This document shows, one piece after another, positions 51,735 through 60,746 of a DNA stretch of 64,000 nt. The number at the start of each line of letters is the position of its first letter. Position 1 is the first letter of the stretch. Made by a program: the position numbers and the translations under genes. The DNA is from Oceanospirillum sp048265165 (GTDB lineage Bacteria > Pseudomonadota > Gammaproteobacteria > Pseudomonadales > Halomonadaceae): contig NZ_JBLXCD010000002.1 of the NCBI RefSeq assembly GCF_048265165.1, forward strand, positions 62,001-126,000. The letters are read 5' to 3'. The notes beneath the pieces were generated by a model. That model was not told the DNA's origin and made no database searches. It was given only the letters and a program-made list of their open reading frames with translations.

Positions 51735-54221
51735 TTACTTTTTCTTCTTGGGTCGCTTTTTCCTGAGGTCATCATTCAGGCCCGAACGCCCTTTTTCAGC
51801 TGGCTTCAGTTTTTTCTTTCTTCCACCTTTAGGCTTCGGCTTGCCGGATGCGTCGTCACGATCATTTTTCCGGTTCGAATCCGGCGCATCATTTGAAGTG
51901 ACAACCTTTGAAAGCCGGTCTTCAGCATCGGTCATATTGCGCTTGCGGGGTTTACGCTTACGCCCCACGGCATTATCCGGCTGGCTGGTATCCAGTTCAA
52001 AGTCGATCTTGCGTTCATCAAGATCAACCCGTGCCACAATGACGGTCAACTCATCATTCATACCGTAAACGCGACCACTACGTTCACCGCGCAAACGCTG
52101 GGTCAGAGGGTCAAACTGATAGTAGTCCGATGGCAGGCCGGTGATATGTACCAAGCCTTCAACATAGATCTCATCCAAACGAACAAAGAGCCCAAAACCA
52201 GTAACACCCGTCACCTTACCGGTAAAGCTTTCCCCTACGTGACTCGCCGTGTATTCACACTTCAGCCAGGCAAGAACATCATAGGTGGCATCATCCGCAC
52301 GACGCTCTGTCATAGAGCAGTGTTCACCAAGCTCGACCATCTGAGCTTCATTGTACGGCAGCCATTTATCCCGGGGTTCTGTCGGCGTTGTCTCACAGCG
52401 CTGCAGATGACTACCGGTCAGGTCGCTGCGAATCAGAGCGCGAATCGCACGATGCAGCAGCAGATCCGGGTAACGACGAATCGGCGAAGTAAAATGTGTG
52501 TAGGCCTTGTAGTTCAGGCCGAAATGCCCTTCATTCTCCGGCGTATAAACCGCCTGTGACAACGATTGCAGCAACATCGTCTGAATATTACCGGCATCAG
52601 GACGGTCACCGATCGCCTGAAGAACTTCCTGATAATCTTCCGGCGTTGGCTTTAAGCCACCACCCAGTTCAAAGCCCAGTTCACCCAGGAAAGATTTAAG
52701 CTTTTCAAGCCGTTGCTCTTTCGGGCCTTTGTGGACACGAAACAGCCCCGGTACTTTGTACTTCTCCAGCAAACGGGCAGAAGCGACGTTTGCACAGAGC
52801 ATGCACTCTTCGATCAGTTTATGGGCTTCGTTACGCACCACGGGAACAATACGCTCGATTTTGCGGTTATCATCAAAAACGATACGGGTTTCTACCGTTT
52901 CAAAGTCAATCGCACCACGCTCACTGCGGGCAATACGAAGTTGTTTGTACAGTCCGTACAGCGTTTCAATCGGATGAACCAGATCAGTATATTTTTCTTT
53001 AAAAATAGCGGCATCCGGTAGCTCAGGATCATCCAGAAGCGCACCCACCTGAGTGTATGTCAGGCGTGCCTGAGACTTGATAATAGCCTCACAGAAACGG
53101 TAGCGGCTGATATCTCCTTTAGCACTGATACTCATCTCGCAAACCATCACAAGACGGTCTACATGAGGATTCAATGAGCAAAGGCCATTGGAGAGCAGCT
53201 CCGGCAGCATCGGAATCACTTGCCCCGGGAAGTAAACGGAGTTCCCCCGGCGGTGCGCCTCCTGATCCAGAGGGGTATTAACACCGACATAATGCGAAAC
53301 ATCTGCGATAGCAACAAAGAGCTTCCAATTGCCGCTACGCTTTTTCTCGCAATAAACTGCATCATCAAAGTCTTTCGCATCTTCACCATCAATGGTGACA
53401 AACGGCAGGTGACGAAGATCTACGCGATCACGTTTATCAGCATCCTGAACCTGGTCAGACATATTGCGGATCTGATCCAGAACTTCTTCCGGAAATTCAT
53501 TTGGCAGATTATGCTTGCGAATGGCGATATCAATCTCCATCCCAGGAGCCATCTCATCGCCCAATACTTCCTTTATGCGCCCCTGAACATGAGCACGACG
53601 GGCTGGCTGCTGGGTCACTTCAGCACATACCACCTGACCATCTTCAGCCCCAGCTTCCTGCCCTGGCGGAATCAGTACATCATGATGCAGTTTAGGGTTA
53701 TCAGGACGGACATAACCAATGCCGTTACGCTCAACAATGTAGCGACCGACAATTTCGTGTGTATTATGCTGCAGAACTTCAACAACAGCGCCTTCTTTGC
53801 GATTACGACGATCGACACCAACCACACGCGCTAAAGCCAGATCTCCGTGATACACGGTTTTCATCTGAAAGTTAGACAGAAAAAGATCTTCCCCGCCATC
53901 ATCCGGCACCATAAAACCAAAGCCATCAGCATGGGCTTCGATACGCCCTTTAACTAACTGCATTTTTGAGATCAGCCCATAAGCCCCTTTTCGGTTGCTT
54001 AATAACTGGCCATCACGCTCCATCGCCTTTAAACGGCGACGCAATGCTTCAATATCATTTTCACCGGTCAGCCCCATGCGCTCACACAGCTGCATATGGG
54101 TTAGGGGGCGCCCGTAGTTTTCAAGCCATTGCATAATAAATTCACGGCTCGGAACCGGATTATCATACTTATTAGCTTCACGATCGGCCTGAGGATCCTG
54201 CTTCACTGACCAGCGTGTCAT
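51735..54221 (-). CDS. rnr: Ribonuclease R
   Basis: This 828-residue 3'-5' exoribonuclease degrades structured RNA. Its domains in order are an N-terminal helix-turn-helix, two cold-shock domains (AHADGFGFMVPDDGGEDLFL), the RNB catalytic domain with DGEDAKDFDDAVYCEKK holding the metal-binding Asp cluster, an S1 domain (VTGVTGFGLFVRLDEIYVEG) and a Lys/Arg-rich tail ending KKRPKKKK. The ATG at 54221 has AAAAAAGG upstream, so I prefer it to the start at 54242. Confidence 0.97.
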   Translation of the reverse strand: MTRWSVKQDPQADREANKYDNPVPSREFIMQWLENYGRPLTHMQLCERMGLTGENDIEALRRRLKAMERDGQLLSNRKGAYGLISKMQLVKGRIEAHADGFGFMVPDDGGEDLFLSNFQMKTVYHGDLALARVVGVDRRNRKEGAVVEVLQHNTHEIVGRYIVERNGIGYVRPDNPKLHHDVLIPPGQEAGAEDGQVVCAEVTQQPARRAHVQGRIKEVLGDEMAPGMEIDIAIRKHNLPNEFPEEVLDQIRNMSDQVQDADKRDRVDLRHLPFVTIDGEDAKDFDDAVYCEKKRSGNWKLFVAIADVSHYVGVNTPLDQEAHRRGNSVYFPGQVIPMLPELLSNGLCSLNPHVDRLVMVCEMSISAKGDISRYRFCEAIIKSQARLTYTQVGALLDDPELPDAAIFKEKYTDLVHPIETLYGLYKQLRIARSERGAIDFETVETRIVFDDNRKIERIVPVVRNEAHKLIEECMLCANVASARLLEKYKVPGLFRVHKGPKEQRLEKLKSFLGELGFELGGGLKPTPEDYQEVLQAIGDRPDAGNIQTMLLQSLSQAVYTPENEGHFGLNYKAYTHFTSPIRRYPDLLLHRAIRALIRSDLTGSHLQRCETTPTEPRDKWLPYNEAQMVELGEHCSMTERRADDATYDVLAWLKCEYTASHVGESFTGKVTGVTGFGLFVRLDEIYVEGLVHITGLPSDYYQFDPLTQRLRGERSGRVYGMNDELTVIVARVDLDERKIDFELDTSQPDNAVGRKRKPRKRNMTDAEDRLSKVVTSNDAPDSNRKNDRDDASGKPKPKGGRKKKLKPAEKGRSGLNDDLRKKRPKKKK

Positions 54222-54356
54222 ATCATTTGCCTTTTTTATCAATCTATATCTTCTTTAATTTATCATTTGTTTTTTAATTACCCCACCAAAGTACCACTGA
54301 TTATAAGACTTGGCGAAGAAATTTGCTTTTTATACTGTTTTTTCTGCAAAAAAGTA

Positions 54357-54384
54357 TTGCAAGAGGGGAAATCCTCCTTATAAT
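54357..54384 (+). promoter_or_regulatory. Promoter of the tRNA-Leu genes
   Basis: TTGCAA and TATAAT are spaced 16 bases apart, followed by a CG-rich stretch and the first tRNA-Leu 18 bases later. The perfect -10 hexamer and the GC-rich discriminator fit a strong, stringently controlled stable-RNA promoter. Confidence 0.75.
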
Positions 54385-54401
54385 ACGCCCCCAGTTGTCC
54401 A

Positions 54402-54488
54402 GCCCAGGTGGTGGAATTGGTAGACACGCTAGCTTCAGGTGCTAGTGGCCGTATGGCCGTGGAGGTTCAAGTCCTCTTCTGGGCACCA
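54402..54488 (+). tRNA. tRNA-Leu (CAG), copy 1
   Basis: This is an 87-base class II tRNA with acceptor GCCCAGG, anticodon loop TTCAGGT (anticodon CAG), long variable arm TGGCCGTATGGCCGT, T-arm GGTTCAAGTCC and encoded CCA. It lies divergently upstream of rnr, an order also seen in E. coli relatives. Confidence 0.96.
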
Positions 54489-54569
54489 ACTCTTAATCTT
54501 AGGCAGATTAAGCGATTGATGTGACAACTAGGTTGTAATAAACAACTTTTTGTTTTGCCTGTGCATTGC

Positions 54570-54656
54570 GCCCAGGTGGTGGAATTGGTAGACACGCTAG
54601 CTTCAGGTGCTAGTGGCCGTATGGCCGTGGAGGTTCAAGTCCTCTTCTGGGCACCA
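54570..54656 (+). tRNA. tRNA-Leu (CAG), copy 2
   Basis: This is identical over 87 bases to the copy 82 bases upstream. The pair probably shares one transcript ending at the hairpin near 54700. Confidence 0.96.
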
Positions 54657-54697
54657 TTCCCAATGCAAGTAAAACAAAGACAAGCCTAAAAGAAAAT

Positions 54698-54721
54698 AAA
54701 TCCCGCGATGGGATTTTTTTC
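54698..54721 (+). terminator. Terminator of the tRNA-Leu pair
   Basis: AAATCCC pairs with GGGATTT and runs into a T tract, about 40 bases after the second tRNA. Confidence 0.8.
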
Positions 54722-54891
54722 GTTTCTGACACCTGTATTTCCTATCCCGAACAGCTCTACGCCATACAGCCAACCGCAACCCCTTCCAGAACCCCCTTAA
54801 CAACAACAGACTCGCAACAAGGCATTCCGGCACGCAACCGTTCAGCCTTGCTTCATTTTGTTTGTCGGCCAGCAACTAAAGCGCGAATTAA

Positions 54892-55770
54892 CTAATACCG
54901 TGAAGGCTTCCGGGCAACATCATTCAAACGCCAAGAGCTGCTGTCTTTCATGGCTTCCAACTTCACTTCCTGGCCGTCCGGCAACGTGCTGAAGAAATTA
55001 AGCCCAGTCACTTCCTCGACCTGATCGACACTAACGACAAACTTTGTCAGTGGCTCACTACCCCGAACATTTTGCGGCATCAAGAAGGCCAGCATGCTTT
55101 CTGCTTCACCGTTTCGATTAAGGCCAACAAAAATCTTGTAGAAAGCATCAGGCACCTCAACCCAACTGTCCAGGCGCTCTGTTTCCTGATCAAAAACAGG
55201 CCCGGTTATAACGGCAACCCGGGCAAACTGACCTGTAAAATGGTCGACAGCGGCTTCTTCAAGGCGCTGCCAGACTTTACGGTTAAGATTCGGTTTCTGC
55301 GGCACAATATTGGTCATCAGAAACGTTTCTGTCTGAGCCTTCTTGCCATACAAGCGCGAGATCGCATAATTCGGAGCCAAATGCCCTCGATCATAACCTG
55401 AGCGCGTATAATCCCGGTGACTGACCCGCCAGACCGTACGCCAATCCTCACTAAACTGCCCCGGTCGTTTATAGCTATGGCGCTTCTGTTGCGCAGTAAG
55501 CTCCTGCAGCCAATAGGTTGCCCAGAGCGGATTCATACGGAGGTCGGAATAGCCCACCATAAAACCGTCATTTCTTAACACCCGATACCAGTGATGCCAA
55601 CCGGACTCCATCCGCTCCGGCATGCCTCCATAAATAAAACTATTACGACTATTTTGTTCAAGAAAATACCAGGCGGTACTCCCCAAAAGTGCCAGTACCA
55701 ATGCAAAAACGACAGGTATAGAGCGCACACTTATTCCTTTTTTAAATACCGATTGAACCAGAAACGCCAA
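54892..55770 (-). CDS. DNA/RNA non-specific endonuclease, membrane-anchored
   Basis: This 292-residue protein has an N-terminal signal anchor (SIPVVFALVLALLGSTAWYF, residues about 17-36) and a NUC1/NucA-type beta-beta-alpha-metal nuclease domain. The catalytic His is in RSGYDRGHLAPNYAIS, and MTNIVPQKPNLNRKVWQRLE supplies the metal Asn. The nuclease would face the periplasm or outside. Such enzymes often serve nutrient use from external DNA. No inhibitor gene is adjacent. It is a single-gene unit. Confidence 0.92.
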   Translation of the reverse strand: MAFLVQSVFKKGISVRSIPVVFALVLALLGSTAWYFLEQNSRNSFIYGGMPERMESGWHHWYRVLRNDGFMVGYSDLRMNPLWATYWLQELTAQQKRHSYKRPGQFSEDWRTVWRVSHRDYTRSGYDRGHLAPNYAISRLYGKKAQTETFLMTNIVPQKPNLNRKVWQRLEEAAVDHFTGQFARVAVITGPVFDQETERLDSWVEVPDAFYKIFVGLNRNGEAESMLAFLMPQNVRGSEPLTKFVVSVDQVEEVTGLNFFSTLPDGQEVKLEAMKDSSSWRLNDVARKPSRY

Positions 55771-55855
55771 ACCTGATTGTTGGAAATCTAAGTTTGGCGT
55801 CAGTTGAAATAATAATTTTTTTCGGGTCAGGCTACAAACAGAAAGACCTCAACGT

Positions 55856-57283
55856 TCAGAGGGCCTGACTTTCTGCGTTATCATAGCTCATACGGATCAA
55901 GTCCAACTTCTGTCCCGGCTTAGCAATATCCGGGAAGTATCCCAGACGACGGCCAACTTCATGCTGCAAAGCATCCTGGGCTCCGGGCTCACCATGAACA
56001 AGAACAACCTTCGGCTGCTTTCTAAAATGTTCCAGCCAGTTGATAAGGCCATCCTGATCGGCATGGGCTGAAAATCCTCCCACCGTATAAACACTGGCCC
56101 CAACAGAAATAGTCTCGCCCCATAGCTTGACAGTTTCAGCTCCTTCTACTAATTGACGGCCCAGTGTACCTTTTGCCTGAAACCCAACCATGAGTACCTT
56201 GGTGTTACGCTTCCAAAGCTGACATTTGAAGTGATGCCGGATTCGACCGCCTTCACACATTCCGCTACCGGCAATAATGATCGCTCCGGAGGCGATACGG
56301 TTGAGCGCCATGGATTCTTCAGGCGTCTTTGTTAACCGAAGGTTAGGAAGGCTATCCAGTGACTCATGATTTAAAACTCTCTGCTTTGCCTCTTTATTAT
56401 ATAACTCACAGTGATTCAGGTAGACCTCTGTTGCCTCAATAGCCATGGGGCTATCCAAAAAAATCTGCCAACGCCCCATATTCCAGGCATCAAAATTTTC
56501 ACTAAACAGGTATAACAACTCCTGAGTGCGACCAACAGCAAAAGAGGGGATCAGTATATTTCCTTTGGAGTTTGCCGCATCATTTAAAATTTCCCCCATC
56601 TCATCCATACTCTCCTGCCAGGGACGGTGACATCGGCCGCCATATGTGCTTTCCATCAGAACAACATCAGCCTGATGAATCGGTGTCGGATCTCTGAGTA
56701 TGGGCGCATCACTATGCCCCAAATCACCCGTGAATACGACTTTACGGCGGTGCTTGCCGTCCTCCAGCCAAAGCTCAACAATTGAAGAGCCAATGATATG
56801 GCCAGCATCTTTAAAACGGATGCGAATGCCTGGCAAAATCTCATCTTCGACGTCATAACCCATCGGCTGAAAATGCTTTAATGCCTTCTCTGCATCGTCA
56901 GCCGTATATAAAGGTTCAACCGGAGGAAGGTGTTTTCGGGCCCGCTTCCGGTTCAGGGTTTTAGTGTCATGATCATAAATATTGGCCGCATCCCGAAACA
57001 TAATGCCACACATCTCACGACATACTTTTTGTGTATACACCGGGCCCTTAAAACCTCGCTTAACAAGCAAGGGGATACGCCCGCAATGATCAAGGTGCGA
57101 GTGACTGAGCACCACGGCATCAATCTGCTTAGGGTCGAAAGAAAAAGGTTCCGCATTACGCTGCTCACCGTACTTTCCACCCTGTATCAAACCACAATCC
57201 AAAAGCACCCGATAATGCCCAACCTGAATCAGGTGGCAGGAGCCTGTCACTTCTTGTGCTGCGCCATGAAATTCAATATGCAT
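55856..57283 (-). CDS. Beta-CASP metallo-beta-lactamase-fold hydrolase (predicted RNA nuclease)
   Basis: This 475-residue protein of the CPSF73/Ysh1-like bacterial group has an N-terminal metallo-beta-lactamase fold with MHIEFHGAAQEVTGSCHL and the zinc site VVLSHSHLDHCGRIPLL. A beta-CASP insertion follows (VLMESTYGGRCH, IPSFAVGRTQELLYLF), then a C-terminal part with IIAGSGMCEGGRIRHH and FSAHADQDGLINWL. The family includes RNA-processing endo/exonucleases. The target here is unknown. The ATG at 57283 follows AAGGAG closely, so the first ten codons of the open frame are dropped. Confidence 0.93.
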   Translation of the reverse strand: MHIEFHGAAQEVTGSCHLIQVGHYRVLLDCGLIQGGKYGEQRNAEPFSFDPKQIDAVVLSHSHLDHCGRIPLLVKRGFKGPVYTQKVCREMCGIMFRDAANIYDHDTKTLNRKRARKHLPPVEPLYTADDAEKALKHFQPMGYDVEDEILPGIRIRFKDAGHIIGSSIVELWLEDGKHRRKVVFTGDLGHSDAPILRDPTPIHQADVVLMESTYGGRCHRPWQESMDEMGEILNDAANSKGNILIPSFAVGRTQELLYLFSENFDAWNMGRWQIFLDSPMAIEATEVYLNHCELYNKEAKQRVLNHESLDSLPNLRLTKTPEESMALNRIASGAIIIAGSGMCEGGRIRHHFKCQLWKRNTKVLMVGFQAKGTLGRQLVEGAETVKLWGETISVGASVYTVGGFSAHADQDGLINWLEHFRKQPKVVLVHGEPGAQDALQHEVGRRLGYFPDIAKPGQKLDLIRMSYDNAESQAL

Positions 57284-57516
57284 AACAACTCCTTGTACCC
57301 AGCTAAACTCCACTAAGCTATAAAAACGAGCAGCCGGTCAACCTAAAAAAGTCAGATATAAAATGACTTCTGATGGGCGTTTTGACATAACGAAACATAA
57401 TTGACAGTTAGCAACCGTTTAACATCAAAAAGCACCAATTACAGCTAGATTACCGCGTTTATAAGGGGTACAGTCAATATAATTAATCAGCAACTGGCAA
57501 CCGTTTGCAACCCAAA

Positions 57517-58377
57517 ATGTCACTTATTAAATACGTCTTTAGTATCTCACTGTTTCTTACGTTGTCACTCTGGCAGCAGTATGGACTTGCCGCGGAAAAC
57601 CCGGAGGGGCCAGATGATGCGCTTCAGCATTTTCGGTTACTGTTGGGTGAGCAATTAAGCCCTGACCGCGCAACTATTGAGCGTGTTTTTAACCCTATTG
57701 GAGAGGGCCAGTCGTTGCTGATTCGGGCTTATGTCTCAGGCCCACAGGAGTTGGTATACCGGCCGCTTTTCTCAGAGTCTGAAGATGGCAGTCTGATATC
57801 ATCCCACCCTGACAGTTTTATTCTGCGCACGCTACCGGGCACCGAACTGAAAGAAGTTCTGGTCAACTTTGAAGCCAACAAAGATCACTATGAGCTCTTC
57901 TTCGGTAATTTCCGCTATAGCGTAACTCCGGATATGAGCGATGCCAGTCATATATCCGCTCGCCGCGAAGCGGCTCCGTTTCTGACTCAAAATTTCCAGA
58001 CACTTTTTATCGACCAGCCTTCAGCAGCCTTAGGCATTCGCTACCTATTTGACCAGCAAAACGAGCAGGGTACACAGGCAATTATTCAGCTTAAAAAAGA
58101 ATATAAGGACAGTACAACTGGTGAATTAATGGTAACCAGTGATGGTGATATTCTGAATCATTATCGCTTTGAGATGTACGAAGCCGTTAATGTCGAACCT
58201 GTCTACTTTATCGAGCAATACCATCTGGATGATACGGGCACTATCCGCTATTACATTCAACCAGATGGCCTGCAAAGCTATCATCTAGGCGAAACCGGCG
58301 AAACACGTGCCGGAAGTTGGATCCCACGCCGCCATATGCAAAAACCCCGGCTATTCACACCATCTCAAAATCCTTAA
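57517..58377 (+). CDS. Uncharacterised secreted protein
   Basis: This 286-residue protein has a clear signal peptide (YVFSISLFLTLSLWQQYGLA, cut near AAEN) and no family that I recognise. The mature part is beta-rich and hydrophilic, for example YRFEMYEAVNVEPVYFIEQY, and has few cysteines. It is probably periplasmic. The ATG at 57517 lacks a strong ribosome binding site, and a TTG four codons upstream is also possible. It is a single gene, divergent from the beta-CASP hydrolase. Confidence 0.75.
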   Translation: MSLIKYVFSISLFLTLSLWQQYGLAAENPEGPDDALQHFRLLLGEQLSPDRATIERVFNPIGEGQSLLIRAYVSGPQELVYRPLFSESEDGSLISSHPDSFILRTLPGTELKEVLVNFEANKDHYELFFGNFRYSVTPDMSDASHISARREAAPFLTQNFQTLFIDQPSAALGIRYLFDQQNEQGTQAIIQLKKEYKDSTTGELMVTSDGDILNHYRFEMYEAVNVEPVYFIEQYHLDDTGTIRYYIQPDGLQSYHLGETGETRAGSWIPRRHMQKPRLFTPSQNP

Positions 58378-58660
58378 AAATTAACCATGTGAAATATGGC
58401 ATCAGCGAAACTCCCCTACTAACATCAGTAATCCATCAATGCAGAAAAAGAAAGGCGACATGCGACGTATAGCCGCCTGTTTTTATGCCTGAAAGAGAGT
58501 ATTCTTAGGGCAAATATGATTTGCGCCAATGCATGAAACCAAACCATCTGTTTTGATCTCATGCCCAGTTACAACCACTGAGCATTTTTTCCCGTAATAA
58601 GAAAGAATGATCAGTAATCATTTTAAAAAAAGCTTGATGATAAAACCTAAGGTGAATCCT

Positions 58661-58972
58661 ATGAAAAAACTATTAGCTATTGCAGGTATGCTTGCAATCT
58701 CTGCTTCTGGTTCCGCCCTTGCTGCCGGTGACGCAGCAGCAGGAAAAACAAAAGCAGCTGTATGTGCAGCATGCCATGGCGCCAACGGTGTCAGCATGAT
58801 ACCTATGTACCCGAACCTGGCAGGACAGAAAGCGCAATATCTGGAAAACGCCCTGAAAGCCTATAAAGCGGGTCAGCGTGGCGGCCCTACAGCTGCACTG
58901 ATGAACCCTCAGGCAGCCAATCTGAGCGATCAGGACATTGCAGATCTAGCAGCACACTTCAGCTCGCTCTAA
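58661..58972 (+). CDS. Periplasmic c-type cytochrome (class I)
   Basis: This 103-residue cytochrome has a signal peptide (KKLLAIAGMLAISASGSALA), one haem site AVCAACHGANG and the axial Met in ALMNPQAANLSDQDIADLAA. PMYPNLAGQKAQYLENAL is typical of soluble c4/c5-like electron carriers. The ATG at 58661 follows AAGGTG. The open frame extends 18 codons upstream. The HiPIP gene follows within 70 bases. Confidence 0.95.
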   Translation: MKKLLAIAGMLAISASGSALAAGDAAAGKTKAAVCAACHGANGVSMIPMYPNLAGQKAQYLENALKAYKAGQRGGPTAALMNPQAANLSDQDIADLAAHFSSL

Positions 58973-58988
58973 GCTCTAATCGATCTGT

Positions 58989-59018
58989 ACAAAGGGTTGG
59001 CTACGGCCAACCCTTTGT
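58989..59018 (+). terminator. Strong hairpin between the cytochrome and HiPIP genes
   Basis: ACAAAGGGTTGG pairs with CCAACCCTTTGT around CTACGG. There is no long T tract, so it may be an RNA stabiliser or a partial stop that sets the ratio of cytochrome to HiPIP. Confidence 0.5.
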
Positions 59019-59037
59019 GATAACGGAGGACTCAGAG

Positions 59038-59328
59038 ATGGATATTAGTCGTCGCACGTTTCTGATCATAGCCTGCACTCTGCCAGTGACACCCTTTATC
59101 AGCCATAAAGCTCTGGCGGCATTTCCACCATTATCCGAACGTTCTGCGCTAGCCAAAGCTCGGCACTATAAAAGTAATGTAAGACGGGTTAGACACCCAA
59201 AATACAAAAAAGGCCAGACCTGCTCTAATTGTCAGTTTTTTAAATTTCTCGACAGTGGCTGTCAGCTATTCTCCTCCAATAGTGTCGCACCAACAGGTTG
59301 GTGTCAGTCCTGGGTTCTGAAATCCTGA
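59038..59328 (+). CDS. High-potential iron-sulfur protein (HiPIP)
   Basis: This 96-residue protein has a twin-arginine signal (SRRTFLIIACTLPVTPF) and the HiPIP cysteine set CSNCQFF, GCQLFS and GWCQSW that holds one [4Fe-4S] cluster. HiPIPs are periplasmic one-electron carriers, folded before Tat export. The ATG at 59038 follows GGAGGA. The longer frame adds seven codons. The pairing with a soluble cytochrome c suggests a shared role in periplasmic electron flow. Confidence 0.95.
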   Translation: MDISRRTFLIIACTLPVTPFISHKALAAFPPLSERSALAKARHYKSNVRRVRHPKYKKGQTCSNCQFFKFLDSGCQLFSSNSVAPTGWCQSWVLKS

Positions 59329-59588
59329 CGCTGCCTCAGCACTAAAAAACTCGTCATCTAACGGCCTATAATAAAAAATTTGAGTCTTTTTTATCTAAAC
59401 AGAGATCAAAACACACTCATCATAAAAAGCAAATGCGAATCAATAACAAAAAACCCCTTTACCCGCTAAACCAAAGTCGTACAATGACTGCTCAGAACGT
59501 AAAGTATTGAAAAGGGTATCGGAAACAAAACTATCCGCTACCGGACATCACTGGATGTGTTATCTGAAATCGGTCCAAGAGGCGACCC

Positions 59589-60356
59589 ATGAATACGGCG
59601 ATCCGCGTAAACCGACTCCCTAACAGCTGTCTGAGCCATGATCATGAATACCATCAACTGGTGGTTGCTTTGTCAGGTAAAGCTGAGTTTGAGATAGAAG
59701 GCAACCAAGGTATCGTTACCCCTTGGCAGGGATGTCTAGTACCTTCTGAGCATACGCACTACTACGAAGGCATCGGAAGTAATACCCACCTGATTATCGA
59801 TCTGCCTCACCGTCATCCGTTACTACAGAGCAGTTTGATTGATCTCAGCCGTTTATTCGATACACCCGGATACTTCACCATCGATAGTAATCTGAAGCTC
59901 TTTCTCTCATTTATGCTGAAAGAGATTAAATCCTTTGGCGATGACCCTGGCACAGCAGACTTCCTGGCTTTTGCTTTTCTTCATCGTCTGCATCAGCGTA
60001 TATTTCAACAGGAAGCGCCGCTTAAACAGATCGACCGGGTCACCCTAAAACTGGATTTGATTGACCGTTATATTGCGGAACATCTGGCGGAAAAAATATC
60101 AGTTGCCCAATTAGCTGATGTTGCCTGCATGAGCGAAAGCCACTTTCATATCATGTTCCGTAATGTTGCCGGTATCACACCGCACCAATACCTGATTCAG
60201 GCCAGACTGAAAGAAGCAGCAAGACTTTTGCGACACTCTCAATCTCCACTAAACGATATTGCTGAACAAACAGGCTTTACCAGTCAAAGCGCCCTAGGAA
60301 ATGCATTCAAACGATACTTTCAACTAACGCCGGGGCAGTTTCGTCAACAGCACTAA
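59589..60356 (+). CDS. AraC-family transcriptional regulator
   Basis: This 255-residue protein has an N-terminal cupin-type sensing half (HDHEYHQLVVALSGKAEFEI) and a C-terminal double helix-turn-helix with ISVAQLADVACMSESHFHIM, GITPHQYLIQARLKEAARLL and the closing GFTSQSALGNAFKRYFQLTP. It stands directly upstream of putP in the same direction, so control of proline uptake is plausible. Pseudomonas controls put genes with an AraC-type protein, PruR. Confidence 0.93.
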   Translation: MNTAIRVNRLPNSCLSHDHEYHQLVVALSGKAEFEIEGNQGIVTPWQGCLVPSEHTHYYEGIGSNTHLIIDLPHRHPLLQSSLIDLSRLFDTPGYFTIDSNLKLFLSFMLKEIKSFGDDPGTADFLAFAFLHRLHQRIFQQEAPLKQIDRVTLKLDLIDRYIAEHLAEKISVAQLADVACMSESHFHIMFRNVAGITPHQYLIQARLKEAARLLRHSQSPLNDIAEQTGFTSQSALGNAFKRYFQLTPGQFRQQH

Positions 60357-60746
60357 CAAGCTTTTCAGAGGAATATCAGAGTTTTTTACAAAAAAAACAC
60401 AGTTTTTTGCAAGAAGCACCTGACTTATCTCAATAGAGTGCCCTTAGCGTGGTTTTTTTTTACCCCCGCGAAATGTCTGGCTTCTCAGTTTGCACGCAGA
60501 GAAAGCTCAGCCCACAGTAAATATTTGCCTCGATTGAGGCAGGAACAGAAGTGATCATCTACGCTCTGTAGATATTGCTTAGCAAATGTTCTGCTATATC
60601 GTATTGAATTCGGTTTGCTTCACAGCTGAAATCTCATTCCATACGATATGGCCCGCTGGGTATAGCCTCCTTAAGAGAGGCAATCTAAACACCATCCGGT
60701 GTGCCCATAAAAATAACTAAAGAGTCTGCACATAAAGGTAACTACC
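60357..60746 (+). other. Gene-free putP upstream region
   Basis: About 390 bases lie between the regulator and putP. The length suggests a regulated promoter. I see a T run with CCCCCGCG near 60460 and AT-rich DNA, but no unambiguous -35/-10 pair or operator repeat. A ribosome binding site (AAAGGTAA) stands seven bases before the putP ATG. Confidence 0.45.

Noticed and set aside
54603..54875. Minus-strand open frame across the second tRNA-Leu
   Set aside because: It reads through a tRNA gene and its terminator, and the translated product has no recognisable features.
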